Assembly: GCA_946618265.1 (NCBI GenBank)
Contig: CAMOLA010000008.1
Coordinates: 1-48,139 of the forward strand
DNA: 48,139 nucleotides
Origin: an uncultured Eggerthellaceae bacterium
Lineage (GTDB): Bacteria; Actinomycetota; Coriobacteriia; Coriobacteriales; Eggerthellaceae
Direction of reading: 5' to 3'
Position numbers and translations under genes: made by a program. Under the pieces are notes generated by a model. The model did not search any database. It worked only from the letters and a program-made list of their open reading frames with translations, and was not told the origin of the DNA. Shown here piece after piece: positions 24,551 to 32,773 of the stretch; the stretch's first letter is position 1, and each line of letters opens with the position of its first letter.

Positions 24551-24581
24551 ATGATACAGTACCTCAGAGGTACTGTATCAT
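24551..24581. repeat. 31-bp odd palindrome, family member 2, overlapping a CDS
   Basis: Perfect 15-bp arms around a central A with the same TACCTCAGAGGTA core as 1482-1512. It differs from member 1 by one base in each arm, and the two changes keep base pairing. Its right half lies inside the end of the HAD phosphatase gene and supplies its final codons. Confidence 0.88.
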
Positions 24582-25214
24582 TTTGAGATCAGCTGGAGTC
24601 ATGACATACGCATCCAGCTCATCGACCGGCAGGGGCGCTGCGGCATCGTAGCCCCACGCAACGCCAACGGCTTTCACGCCGGCGTTTCGCGCTACCTTGA
24701 CGTCGACGATCGAATCGCCGACGTAGGCCGCCTCGCCCCTGTCCGCACCCAAATCGTCAAGCATTTTCAAAAGCCCCGTCGGGTCAGGTTTGCGCGGCAT
24801 CGGAGGCGCATCTCCCCGCGCCACGTCGAACAAGCCCGGGAAATGCCGCTGCACCAACGTGCGCACGCCGGCATCGAACTTGTTCGACAGAACGGCCGTC
24901 TTCACACCGTGCGACCGCAACTCGCGCACCGCCTCGACCACGCCGTCGAACGGCGCCGTTAAGGCGTAATCGCTTGCAATATAGAGCTCTCGCCACAACT
25001 CGAATGTACGCCTGCGTTGGTCGGCGGTCGCCCATTCGGGCACGAGCTGCTCGATGAGCCAGCGCCCGCCGTAGCCCATATACGACAGCATCTCCTCCTG
25101 CGTTCGCGCGGGAAACCCCATGTGAACAAGCGCCTCGTTGGCGGCAACCGCCAAATCGGACATCGTGTCCAGCAATGTTCCGTCAAGATCGAACACCAGC
25201 ACCCGAATGCCCAT
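24564..25214 (-). CDS. HAD-superfamily phosphatase (phosphoglycolate phosphatase-like)
   Basis: 216 residues, typical for the Gph/PGP group. Motif I is VFDLDGTLLDT with the nucleophile Asp; a helical cap follows; motif II/III is VLSNKFDAG and a Lys in RKPDP; motif IV is YVGDSIVDVKVARNAG. It hydrolyses a small phosphate ester, with phosphoglycolate the family default. The ATG at 25214 has AAGGAG four bases upstream. The last five residues (MIQYL) are encoded by the left half, on the minus strand, of the intergenic palindrome, so the C-terminus was probably changed when the repeat arrived. Confidence 0.88.
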   Translation of the reverse strand: MGIRVLVFDLDGTLLDTMSDLAVAANEALVHMGFPARTQEEMLSYMGYGGRWLIEQLVPEWATADQRRRTFELWRELYIASDYALTAPFDGVVEAVRELRSHGVKTAVLSNKFDAGVRTLVQRHFPGLFDVARGDAPPMPRKPDPTGLLKMLDDLGADRGEAAYVGDSIVDVKVARNAGVKAVGVAWGYDAAAPLPVDELDAYVMTPADLKMIQYL

Positions 25215-25321
25215 ATCGCTCCTTCCCCGCAAAACGCGACGCCACCGACGCTTTCCGTTAGACTATAGTAGCTAACCATACGCTTGCTGCAAAGCAACCG
25301 AGGAAGGATGGCGGCATCAAA

Positions 25322-26383
25322 ATGAGCAGATCTGGATCGATGTGGGAACATGCCGCACAGCATGGATACGTACTCGAGGGCGGCGACGTCGCCATGCTGC
25401 AGCTGAAGCAGCTGTTCGAGTACTGCGACCAGCGTGGACTTGCGCTCGAGACCGGCGGCGTCGCCTTCGGCGGCAGCATCGCCTATGGACTCGATACCCC
25501 CGAAAGCGATATCGACCTGCGAGGATTCGTGCCACCGTCCGCACGCGACATCGTGTCACTCCACGATTTCGGCACGCTGAACCTCGACGAGGGAATAGAC
25601 GCCACGCTGCACTCGCTCGCCAAGTTTTGCTCGCTGCTGCTCGCCTGCAACCCGTCTTGCATCGAGACCCTCGGCGTGCTCGACGAACATGTGCTCGTCG
25701 AATCGAAAGCGTTCGACACGCTGCGCGCGCATCGCGACTGGTTCGTTACACGCCGGTGCGGCGCCACGTTCGGCGGATACGCGACGCAGCAGCTGCGCCG
25801 CATCGAGAACGCGCTGAATAGAGAAGACCCGCATCTCGCGAACCAAAACGCCATCAGGTCCGTGAAATCGTCGATCGAATCGATTTCCGACCGATATCCG
25901 TCGCTCGAGGCCAGCAGCTTCGAGCCCATCGAACGCGATGGCGAAGTCGTGCTCTCGGGTCAGTTGAAGGAGGCCGACCTCGCCGAGCTCAAGGCGTTCG
26001 CCCACGAATGCAACGAGTCGGTCAAAACCGCCAACGACCTAGCAACGCGCAACATCAAGCGCCCATCGGGCAAATTGGCGAAACACGCGTCGCACCTCAT
26101 ACGCCTGTTGCGCATGGGCGCGGAAATGCTCGAAACAGGCGCGATCAACACCTGGCGCGGCGAAGACCGCAACCTGCTGCTGGCCATAAAGCAGAGCATG
26201 TGGCTCAACGAAGCGCCCGACGGCACGCGCAGCTACGACGACGAGTTCTGGGAGCTGGTGCATGACGAGCAGACCCGTTTCGAACGCGCGAAACGCGAGA
26301 CGTCGCTGCCCGCCAGTCCCGACGAGGAAGCGGTCTGGGACTTCGTCCGCGACACCCACAGGCAAATCGTCGTCAACTCGTAA
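25322..26383 (+). CDS. Predicted nucleotidyltransferase (RlaP/DNA polymerase beta superfamily)
   Basis: 353 residues. The catalytic motif GGSIAYGLDTPESDIDLRG (about residues 49-67) contains the GS and the DxD carboxylates of the pol-beta nucleotidyltransferase fold; a third Asp lies in the following strands. A helical C-terminal part contains NIKRPSGKLAKHASHLIRLL and ends with an Arg/Lys-rich helix. Related proteins are annotated as RNA-ligase-associated nucleotidyltransferases, but no RNA ligase is adjacent here, so the substrate is unknown. The start is uncertain: GAAGGA lies about 12 bases upstream of 25322, and an alternative ATG is at 25340. Confidence 0.8.
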   Translation: MSRSGSMWEHAAQHGYVLEGGDVAMLQLKQLFEYCDQRGLALETGGVAFGGSIAYGLDTPESDIDLRGFVPPSARDIVSLHDFGTLNLDEGIDATLHSLAKFCSLLLACNPSCIETLGVLDEHVLVESKAFDTLRAHRDWFVTRRCGATFGGYATQQLRRIENALNREDPHLANQNAIRSVKSSIESISDRYPSLEASSFEPIERDGEVVLSGQLKEADLAELKAFAHECNESVKTANDLATRNIKRPSGKLAKHASHLIRLLRMGAEMLETGAINTWRGEDRNLLLAIKQSMWLNEAPDGTRSYDDEFWELVHDEQTRFERAKRETSLPASPDEEAVWDFVRDTHRQIVVNS

Positions 26384-26414
26384 ACCCCCGCCTGCATCCC
26401 CTGTTCATTTTTAG

Positions 26415-26449
26415 CACTGACCAAAGGGAAGACTCCCTTTCGGTCAGTG
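26415..26449 (+). terminator. Hairpin terminator after the nucleotidyltransferase gene
   Basis: About 15-bp stem with arms beginning CACTGACC and ending GGTCAGTG, loop AGAC. A second, partial copy (GGGGAGACTCCCTTTCGGTC) follows at 26457-26476. The same motif occurs at 21894-21954. The 308-bp gap 26384-26691 also holds a separate hairpin at 26523-26555 and no gene. Confidence 0.65.
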
Positions 26450-26522
26450 GACCGTTGGGGAGACTCCCTTTCGGTCTCTTTCGTTTTGCCAGGCGAACAG
26501 GAGCACGACCCCGTTCATTCAA

Positions 26523-26555
26523 GATGGTGCGCTGCCCCGAAGGTAGCGCACCATC
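26523..26555. terminator. 11-bp perfect stem-loop of unclear role
   Basis: GATGGTGCGCT (26523-26533) pairs with AGCGCACCATC (26545-26555) around an 11-nt loop. There is no T-tract. It lies about 137 bp before the hydrolase start, so it could be a second terminator or part of a leader. Confidence 0.4.
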
Positions 26556-26691
26556 ACCGATTGCCACGGGCTCTAGAAGCAACGATGCTGAAGTTTTGGG
26601 CCATAATGGGCGGGTAGTCTTCGCCATACGCTTTATTTCGAACTCATAATCAAGCGTTATAGGCTACAGAGCACAAGCGACAGGAGGAAGC

Positions 26692-27666
26692 ATGGGAAAC
26701 TATTTCGAAGAAGCACTTGACCCGCAGCTGAGCAGCGTGCTGACGAACCCACCTGCATACCTTGCGGCCTGGACGGACGAGAGCGTGCAGAACAACGTCC
26801 CGCGCGATGTGACGTTCCCGCCCGCGCCGCCGACGCCGCCCGATCCCGACGTCGATTTCTACGACAAGATGATTCCCGGGCCCGAAGGGGCGCCCGAAGT
26901 GCGCGTGCGCATCTACGAGCCCAAAGCCAAAGACGAGGTCCTGCCCGGGGTGCTGTACCTGCACTACGGCGGCTACTCGATCGGTTCGCCCGAGCACGAA
27001 GACGCGAATTGCATCCGCTACGTCAAGGACGTGAAATGCGTCGTCGTTTCCGTTGACTACCGCATGGCGCCGGAGAACCCGGCTCCCGCCGCGTACGAGG
27101 ACTGCTACGCCGCGCTCTGCTGGTTCGCCGACAACGCGAAGGAGATGGGCGTCGATCCCGGCCGCATCGCGGTCACCGGATTCAGCGCCGGCGGCGGCCT
27201 GACGTGCTCGCTCGTGCTGCTCGCGCGCGATCGCAAGGGGCCGAAAATCTGCTTCCAGATGCCCTTGGCCGCGACCATCGACGACCGTCTTGCAACGGAT
27301 TCGACGCGGAACTTCACCGACAAACGCGGGCTGAACTACGAGTCCTGCAAGAACATCTGGAACATGTATCTGGGCGAAGGCCACGAAAACCGCGACGATA
27401 TCGACAAGTACGCCGCCCCCGCGCGCGAGACCGATTATTCCAACCTGCCGCCGTGCTACACGTTTGTCGGTGGACTGGACCCGCATCGCGACGAGATGAT
27501 CAACTGGGTCAGCAACCTGGCGAAGGCGGGCGTGCCCGCGAGCTTCTCGCTGTTCGCCGGCGGCCTGCATGGCTTCGATCTGGAAAACCCCGACGCCTTC
27601 ATCAGCAAGCTGGCCACCGACACCTCCACCGCCTACCTGCGCCGCGCCCTTCACGGAGACGAATGA
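26692..27666 (+). CDS. Alpha/beta hydrolase fold-3 esterase (HSL family)
   Basis: 324 residues. The hormone-sensitive-lipase pattern is clear: LYLHYGGYSIGSPEH in the oxyanion position, DYRMAPENPAPAAYED, nucleophile motif TGFSAGGGLTC, acid in GGLDPHRDEM, and His in GLHGFD. The family oxyanion motif is normally HGGG; here it reads HYGG, a substitution to note. It hydrolyses small carboxylic esters; substrate unknown. AGGAGG lies before the ATG. A standalone gene. Confidence 0.87.
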   Translation: MGNYFEEALDPQLSSVLTNPPAYLAAWTDESVQNNVPRDVTFPPAPPTPPDPDVDFYDKMIPGPEGAPEVRVRIYEPKAKDEVLPGVLYLHYGGYSIGSPEHEDANCIRYVKDVKCVVVSVDYRMAPENPAPAAYEDCYAALCWFADNAKEMGVDPGRIAVTGFSAGGGLTCSLVLLARDRKGPKICFQMPLAATIDDRLATDSTRNFTDKRGLNYESCKNIWNMYLGEGHENRDDIDKYAAPARETDYSNLPPCYTFVGGLDPHRDEMINWVSNLAKAGVPASFSLFAGGLHGFDLENPDAFISKLATDTSTAYLRRALHGDE

Positions 27667-27795
27667 GACGCTCTAGATACCCGTTTCACCTAAAGGAGGC
27701 CCGCTCATACGGCTTGTTGCATTTCGGTGCGCTGAGTTGGCATTGTTTTCTGCAGAGCGTGCAGATGCCCAGCGCACCCGAATCGCCGCCTGTCT

Positions 27796-27892
27796 TGAAC
27801 GGGGGACGTGTTCATTTTTTGTAGAATTATGCGGGAAGGCAACATGCCTGCAGGCGTGTTGCTGATTGGCGAATACCAACGTGAACGGGGGA
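27796..27892 (+). promoter_or_regulatory. Leader of the radical SAM gene: direct repeats and hairpin
   Basis: TGAACGGGGGA occurs at 27796-27806 and again at 27882-27892, where its GGGGGA is the ribosome-binding site. Between them is a hairpin (27840-27848 with 27853-27861, loop TGCA, one wobble). A site that repeats the ribosome-binding site and a stem upstream of it could support regulation of translation, but this is inference. Confidence 0.35.
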
Positions 27893-27901
27893 GAACTCGT
27901 G

Positions 27902-29413
27902 ATGAACCCTGAGAAGCGCGTGGCCGAATACGCGCGACGCAATTTCGACGAGGTGTACCACTGCACGTTGAACCCGGATGGACCGGGCGTGGTGCGCATC
28001 TTCCTGGTGCCACCCGTCGTGGAAGAGGGCCAGGATGTCGGCGCGAGCGTCGCGATCATCAACGGCCAGGACGTCATCCCGGTCAACACCTCGTGGACGA
28101 TTCTGCTCATCGAATTCATCCGCGCGGTCAACCGCTACGATGGACGGGCCGTTACCGACCAGGATCTCGAGGAAATCCAGAAGGCGACCTGCAAGGCCGT
28201 GCGCAAGGTGTACCCCTTCATAAGCAAGAAGCGGCTGCGCAACGACATCTACGTCATCATGAAGACGTTTGCCCAAGTGGCGCGAGGCGAAATCGTCGAC
28301 GAGCCGATCGAGTACGTGCCGCTCGGCGAATACGCGCCCTTCATGCGCGCCCCCCATCGCATGGACCTCATGGTGAGCGCCATGGCGACGGAAGGCCGCT
28401 GGAACTGCAACCAGAAATGCGTGCACTGTTACGCAGCGGGCCAGCAGCAGGCTGAAGAACCCGAGCTCGCGACCGATGACTGGAAGGCCATCATCGAGCG
28501 GTGCCGTACAGCTGGCGTCACGCAGGTGACGTTCACGGGCGGCGAACCCACGATGCGCGACGACCTGTTCGAGCTTATCGACCATGCGCGTTGGTTCGTC
28601 ACGCGCCTGAACACGAACGGCATCCGGTTGACGCGCGAGTATTGCGAACGACTGCACGCCGTGTCGCTCGACAGCGTGCAGGTCACGTTCTATTCATGCG
28701 ACGAGGCCATCCACGACGAGCTCGTCGGGGCGCACCGTTTCGCGGACACGGTCGCGGGAATCGAGAACGCGCTTTCGGCGGGACTCAACTTGAGCGTCAA
28801 CACGCCGCTGTGCACGGCGAACCGCGATTACGTGAAGACCCTGGAATTCCTGCGCGGCTTGGGCGTGACCTACGTGACGTGCTCGGGGCTCATCACGACG
28901 GGCAACGCTGCCAAGCTCGAGTCTGAGCAGCTGCAGTTGAGCGCCGACGAGCTCGCTTGCGTACTGCGCGACGCCGTGGAGTACTGCCATGCGCACGATA
29001 TGGAAATCAGCTTCACCTCGCCTGGCTGGCTCGAACCGGGATTCTGCAACGAGCTTGGGTTGAACGAGCCGTCATGCGGCGCTTGCCTGAGCAACATGGC
29101 GATCACGCCAGGCGGTCACGTCGTCCCGTGCCAGAGTTGGCTGGGCGGCACGGTGCTCGGCGACATGCTCGCCGATGATTGGGATGCTATCTGGTATGGC
29201 GACCGATGCGCGCAGATCAGGGCGGCTTCCGCGAAAATGGATGGAACCTGTCCGCTGCGCAGGCGCGCGCGAGCCGGTACGGGCGCGGAAGAGGGCATGG
29301 GCCCAGATGAGGATGCGGGCGCTCTCCCGAGTGCAGAAGAGAACGCAAACTCGAGCTCGGATGTTGCTACGGATTCGCGTTCAGCAGCAGACGCAAAGGG
29401 GGCGATCGCATGA
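27902..29413 (+). CDS. Radical SAM enzyme with SPASM-like C-terminus
   Basis: 503 residues from the ATG at 27902, with GGGGGA upstream; an in-frame start at 27866 has no binding site. The N-terminal 150 residues are a separate domain (VYHCTLNPDG, VIPVNTSWTILLIEFI) of a kind seen in some peptide-modifying enzymes. The radical SAM core has CNQKCVHCY (Cys169, 173, 176) and VTFTGGEPTMRDD. The C-terminal region has Cys382, Cys392, Cys395, Cys410 and a last Cys in KMDGTCPL, which fits an auxiliary-cluster SPASM-type domain. A low-complexity, Ser/Ala/Glu-rich tail follows. The stop overlaps the next start by 4 bp; that gene encodes the (Cys-Ala)n protein, the likely substrate. Confidence 0.87.
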   Translation: MNPEKRVAEYARRNFDEVYHCTLNPDGPGVVRIFLVPPVVEEGQDVGASVAIINGQDVIPVNTSWTILLIEFIRAVNRYDGRAVTDQDLEEIQKATCKAVRKVYPFISKKRLRNDIYVIMKTFAQVARGEIVDEPIEYVPLGEYAPFMRAPHRMDLMVSAMATEGRWNCNQKCVHCYAAGQQQAEEPELATDDWKAIIERCRTAGVTQVTFTGGEPTMRDDLFELIDHARWFVTRLNTNGIRLTREYCERLHAVSLDSVQVTFYSCDEAIHDELVGAHRFADTVAGIENALSAGLNLSVNTPLCTANRDYVKTLEFLRGLGVTYVTCSGLITTGNAAKLESEQLQLSADELACVLRDAVEYCHAHDMEISFTSPGWLEPGFCNELGLNEPSCGACLSNMAITPGGHVVPCQSWLGGTVLGDMLADDWDAIWYGDRCAQIRAASAKMDGTCPLRRRARAGTGAEEGMGPDEDAGALPSAEENANSSSDVATDSRSAADAKGAIA

Positions 29414-30672
29414 AGGTGAAACTCAGGCTGTTCATCGCATTGCTGACCTTCGCGCTGGTCGCGGCGATGCCGCTTTCCCAGGCGTGGGCGGCGTCAGGCG
29501 ATTTGGACGAAATTCTCGCGTACGACATCACGGTCGACGTCAACGAGGACGCGACGCTTACCATGGTGTATCACATCGAGTGGAAGGTGCTCGACTCCAC
29601 TTCGGACGGGCCGCTCACCTGGGTGCGCGTCGGCATTCCCAACAAGCACTACAACGAGATGATGGGCCTGAGCGACACGGTCAAGCGAATGTCGTACGAC
29701 TCGTCGGGCGGAAGCTACGCGCGCATCGACTTGGACCGGGCGTATCACGCGGGCGAGGTCGCGAGCTTCGATTTCAGGCTCGTGCAGGATTACATGTACC
29801 AGGTGGGGCGCGACAACCAAGGCGAGGCAGTCTACGAGTTCACGCCGGGCTGGTTCGATGACATCGAGGTCGACAAGCTCACGGTCAAGTGGAATTCCGA
29901 TAAAGTCAATCGCATCGCGCCTGCTGCTCAGCAAGTCAAGGGCTATTACACGTGGGAAAGCTCGCTGCCCAAGGGCAAGCGCTACACGGTGACGGTCGCC
30001 TACCCGGATGACGCGTTCGATTTCGACATCGACAAGACCATAGAAAACGGCATGACGAAGGGCGCTTACGAGGACGAAGAAGATTCGATTTTCGATGTAC
30101 TGGCCGCGTTATTCGTATTCGGCATTCTTGGTTTTATAGCGTGGGGCATCATTAGCTTCGTGAAGGGCGTCGTGATGCTCGCCGTGGAGGCGTTCGAGGC
30201 GGCGACGGGCTTTGGGGTGACGAAGAAAACCGCCAAGAAAATCACCCGCACGAAAGTGGTCTACTATCCCACGTGCCCGAGCTGCGGTGCGGCGCGGCCG
30301 GACGGCAAGGACGCATGTGAGTACTGCGGGCGCAGCCTCGTGAAGAGCGAGGAAGTCGTGTCCGAAGAGGACATCCCCGCCGAGGAGAAGGCCCTGAAGC
30401 GCAAGAACACCGACGGTGAATATGCGTTCAGCTCCCAGCCCGACACGTTCCTGCGCGTGCACGTCGTGCCCGTTCCCGTAACGTCGCACAGCACGTCACG
30501 GCGTCGTAGCTCGGGTTCGAGCAGCTCGTGCGCGTGCGCGAGCTCGTGTGCCTGCGCGTGCGGCTGTGCCTGCGCATGCGCCTGCGCAGGCGGCGGAAGG
30601 GCGGGGTGCACGACCAAGGACTTCTACCGCACCGACCTGAAGCTCAGCCAGCTCGAGCGCTCGCGAACCTGA
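29410..30672 (+). CDS. Membrane zinc-ribbon protein with C-terminal (Cys-Ala)n tail, probable radical SAM substrate
   Basis: 420 residues. Signal peptide (MKVKLRLFIALLTFALVAAM...QAWA), an extracytoplasmic beta-rich domain (about 27-205, WKVLDSTSDGPLTWVRVGIPN region), membrane segment(s) around 228-262, and a zinc ribbon (Cys289, 292, 303, 306). A Ser/Arg-rich linker leads to a tail at 374-400 with ten Cys, mostly alternating with Ala, ending AGGGRAGC. The tail should be cytosolic and accessible to the upstream radical SAM enzyme, with which the gene is translationally coupled. The last 14 or so residues (after KDFY) read into the remains of a molybdoenzyme gene on the other strand, so the original C-terminus may have been changed. 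Confidence 0.82.
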   Translation: MKVKLRLFIALLTFALVAAMPLSQAWAASGDLDEILAYDITVDVNEDATLTMVYHIEWKVLDSTSDGPLTWVRVGIPNKHYNEMMGLSDTVKRMSYDSSGGSYARIDLDRAYHAGEVASFDFRLVQDYMYQVGRDNQGEAVYEFTPGWFDDIEVDKLTVKWNSDKVNRIAPAAQQVKGYYTWESSLPKGKRYTVTVAYPDDAFDFDIDKTIENGMTKGAYEDEEDSIFDVLAALFVFGILGFIAWGIISFVKGVVMLAVEAFEAATGFGVTKKTAKKITRTKVVYYPTCPSCGAARPDGKDACEYCGRSLVKSEEVVSEEDIPAEEKALKRKNTDGEYAFSSQPDTFLRVHVVPVPVTSHSTSRRRSSGSSSSCACASSCACACGCACACACAGGGRAGCTTKDFYRTDLKLSQLERSRT

Positions 30673-31084
30673 TAAGGGCGCCGACGAAGTGCCAGGGCAT
30701 GAGCACTTCGAAACCGCCCGCCGGCGGCACGCTCGCCTGCAGGTTCCAAAGCGCGACGGATTCGGGGCCGTACTTCTCCTTGATTTCCATCAGCTTGGTG
30801 GAAATCTCGTCGAGCGCCTGATCCCAGGAGATTTCCTCCCACTCGCCCGAGCCGCGCTCGCCGACGCGCTTCAGGGGGTGAAGGAGCCGTTTGGGGTCAT
30901 ACGGTTGACGGCATGAGAGGCAACCCTTTTGGCAGATATGGCCGATTTCCGCCTCGGGACCCGTGTATACCGCACGCTCGGTTCTTTCGATTTTGCCGTC
31001 TTTGACGATGGTTTTTATAGCGCAGTAGTCGTGGTCGCCCCAACCAGGACATGCCGTGTAGACAAAGCTCCCACCTTCGGGCAT
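30644..31084 (-). pseudogene. Molybdopterin oxidoreductase (DMSO reductase family), 5' remnant
   Basis: 146 residues of what should be a 700-900-residue enzyme. The start at 31084 is sound (GAGGAGG upstream). The reading carries the N-terminal domain of a bis-MGD enzyme: TACPGWGDHDYCAIKTIV, GHICQKGCLSCRQPYDPKRLLHPLKRVGERG (in parts) and WEEISWDQALDEISTKL. It stops shortly after MPWHFVGALIRF, where the active site and cofactor-binding domains should begin. The 3' end overlaps the end of the (Cys-Ala)n gene by 29 bp, so a deletion probably joined the two. The iron-sulfur-type Cys pattern near the start is present. It is unlikely to be functional. Confidence 0.8.
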
Positions 31085-31368
31085 AGTTCCTCCTCTATTT
31101 GCCGATACGACTGCAGGGAACATCCCGGATTATCGCGGGTGCGTAGCGCGCTGAGTGGCAGCGGACTGGCGAGTCGACGCAAGGAACGCGTCGCCGCCGC
31201 TTGGCAGAGCGCGAGAAACCGAGCGCGGCACATCGCGCTTCTACGCACTGCTCTGCGAAACCCCTCATAGCGAAACACGTCTACCCGGTCAAAACCGGCA
31301 TGCTCGGTCACGCGCGCGTTATCCTCGATTACCGTATCATGCGCAGTTTTTCATTGGAAGCGATAAAT

Positions 31369-31402
31369 CGGGCGTTTTGTCTTAAACGAAACAAAACGCC
31401 CG
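31369..31402. promoter_or_regulatory. 12-bp perfect inverted repeat in a long intergenic region
   Basis: CGGGCGTTTTGT (31369-31380) pairs with ACAAAACGCCCG (31391-31402) across a 10-nt spacer. It lies in the 591-bp gap 31085-31675 between the molybdoenzyme stub and the XRE gene. No T-tract follows, so a regulator site is as likely as a terminator. The first half of that gap is GC-rich and contains GTGCGTAG / CTACGCAC repeats about 100 bp apart (31139 and 31241); I see no gene in it. Confidence 0.45.
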
Positions 31403-31554
31403 TTATGTATTTCGCCGCAAAGGAATCGGTTTTTGGCCGTAGGCACGATGTCGGGCGGCCTGCTTTTTAGACGCTTCCCCAAGACGAGCGCTTGCGCCAG
31501 CCTGTTTGGCGCAAACGTTTTTGCCGCCCATAGGGAATCATCTGGCCATATCGT

Positions 31555-31575
31555 TATAATGCTACGATTCGTAGC
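31555..31575 (+). promoter_or_regulatory. Promoter -10 and adjoining palindromic operator of the XRE gene
   Basis: TATAAT (31555-31560) is directly followed by the palindrome GCTACGATTCGTAGC (31561-31575), which would cover the transcription start. A T-run (TTTTTTT) follows. The arrangement fits autorepression by the XRE protein encoded about 100 bp downstream. No consensus -35 is visible. Confidence 0.5.
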
Positions 31576-31675
31576 AGCTTTTTTTCATATGTAAACACAT
31601 GTTGCTGGTTGCTACCGCCGCCACAGGCGCATGATCACAGCACCAGAAGCAACCCGCACGAGACAAGGAGAAGCC

Positions 31676-32557
31676 ATGAAGGTTTTCGAAAAGATCAAAG
31701 AACTACGCAGCAAGCGAGGGTGGTCGCAAGAGCAAATGGCCGAGAAGCTGAACGTATCGCGCCAAGCCGTCACCAAATGGGAAACCGGCGCAGGCGCGCC
31801 CGACATCGAGAACCTGGCCGCCATTGCCCAGCTGTTCGGCGTGTCGACGGACGTCCTCATCTTCGGAGAGAACGCCGCTGGAGAAAGCACCGCCGACCGC
31901 TTCGAAAGCATCACCGCGGTCGACATCGCCGACGAGAAAAACTTCGACATCAAGATCGGATGCGCCCATTCGGTCGTCGTGCGTGCGGTCGAAAGCGAAA
32001 AGGCGACGGTGCGTCTTGCAGCCGACTCTATCGCCGACCTCGAGCGAGCGTTCAAAGTGGCGCTCGACACCGAAGGGCGCAACTTCGACATCGACGTGAC
32101 CAGCACGGGAATCGTCGCCGACGCGCTCTCTCGCCAACAACTCGACGTGACGATCGAGCTGCCGGTCGACCATTGTGACGATGCAGAAATCGAGCTGTAC
32201 GCCGACGAGCTGCACGTCGAGGGTATACGCTCCCACTTGGAAATCGGAGGGAAGGTCAGCCTCGTGCAGTTGGCCGACATCGACGGTCATATCGAGCTTG
32301 ACGTGCCTGTCGATATGGAGATTTGGGCCGACGATGTACGCGGAAAGCTCGACGTGAACCAAATTGGCGCCACTTCGGTCTTGCACATAGCGCACGATGC
32401 AGCCTTCACCGCAAAAACGCGCGGTCACTTGGGCAAGCGCACACTGCGCTTCGCCCGTAACGGGCAACCCGCCGATGCCCCCACCGCAGGGGATGCGCCA
32501 CTTGCAATCGAACTCGCCGGCGCTCGCTGCGAACTCACCGTTGACGCGCTGTCGTAG
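31676..32557 (+). CDS. XRE-family regulator fused to a beta-helix (DUF4097-like) domain
   Basis: 293 residues from the ATG at 31676, with AAGGAG before it. Residues 1-62 are a helix-turn-helix domain of the XRE/cro type (RSKRGWSQEQMAEKLNVSRQAVTKWETG). The remaining 230 residues are beta-rich with repeated short strands (VDIADEKNFDIKIG, LDVTIELPVD, IEIYADELHVEG-like, HIELDVPVDMEIWADDV), the look of DUF4097-type right-handed beta-helices often found next to phage-shock or cell-envelope regulators. The combination suggests a sensor of envelope state or of a ligand bound to the beta domain. A terminator follows. Confidence 0.82.
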   Translation: MKVFEKIKELRSKRGWSQEQMAEKLNVSRQAVTKWETGAGAPDIENLAAIAQLFGVSTDVLIFGENAAGESTADRFESITAVDIADEKNFDIKIGCAHSVVVRAVESEKATVRLAADSIADLERAFKVALDTEGRNFDIDVTSTGIVADALSRQQLDVTIELPVDHCDDAEIELYADELHVEGIRSHLEIGGKVSLVQLADIDGHIELDVPVDMEIWADDVRGKLDVNQIGATSVLHIAHDAAFTAKTRGHLGKRTLRFARNGQPADAPTAGDAPLAIELAGARCELTVDALS

Positions 32558-32575
32558 CAACGGGCTCATAAGTCC

Positions 32576-32634
32576 GAAAGAGCCCACAGAGAACGCCCTT
32601 TCTCGGTATTCTCGGGCTTTTTCGGGCTCTTTTC
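32576..32634 (+). terminator. Terminator after the XRE gene
   Basis: Outer arms GAAAGAGCCC and GGGCTCTTTTC enclose an inner hairpin (GAGAACGCCC with CGGTATTCTC partly paired), ending in TTTTC. Starts about 19 bp after the stop. Confidence 0.6.
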
Positions 32635-32773
32635 AAAGGTTCGCGCTTTGTGACTGCATGCTGCCGTATCGAAACACAGCCAAAAGCACAAACCTATGAG
32701 CTCATTCTATTCGGGTCATTTCGCCAGCCGATAAACTGTGCATCTAGCATATGCGCGGCATTCGACCCAGGTC

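Noticed and set aside
31015..31311. Minus-strand reading of 98 codons upstream of the molybdoenzyme stub
   Set aside because: No family resemblance and no binding site; it overlaps the well-supported start of the stub gene in another frame.
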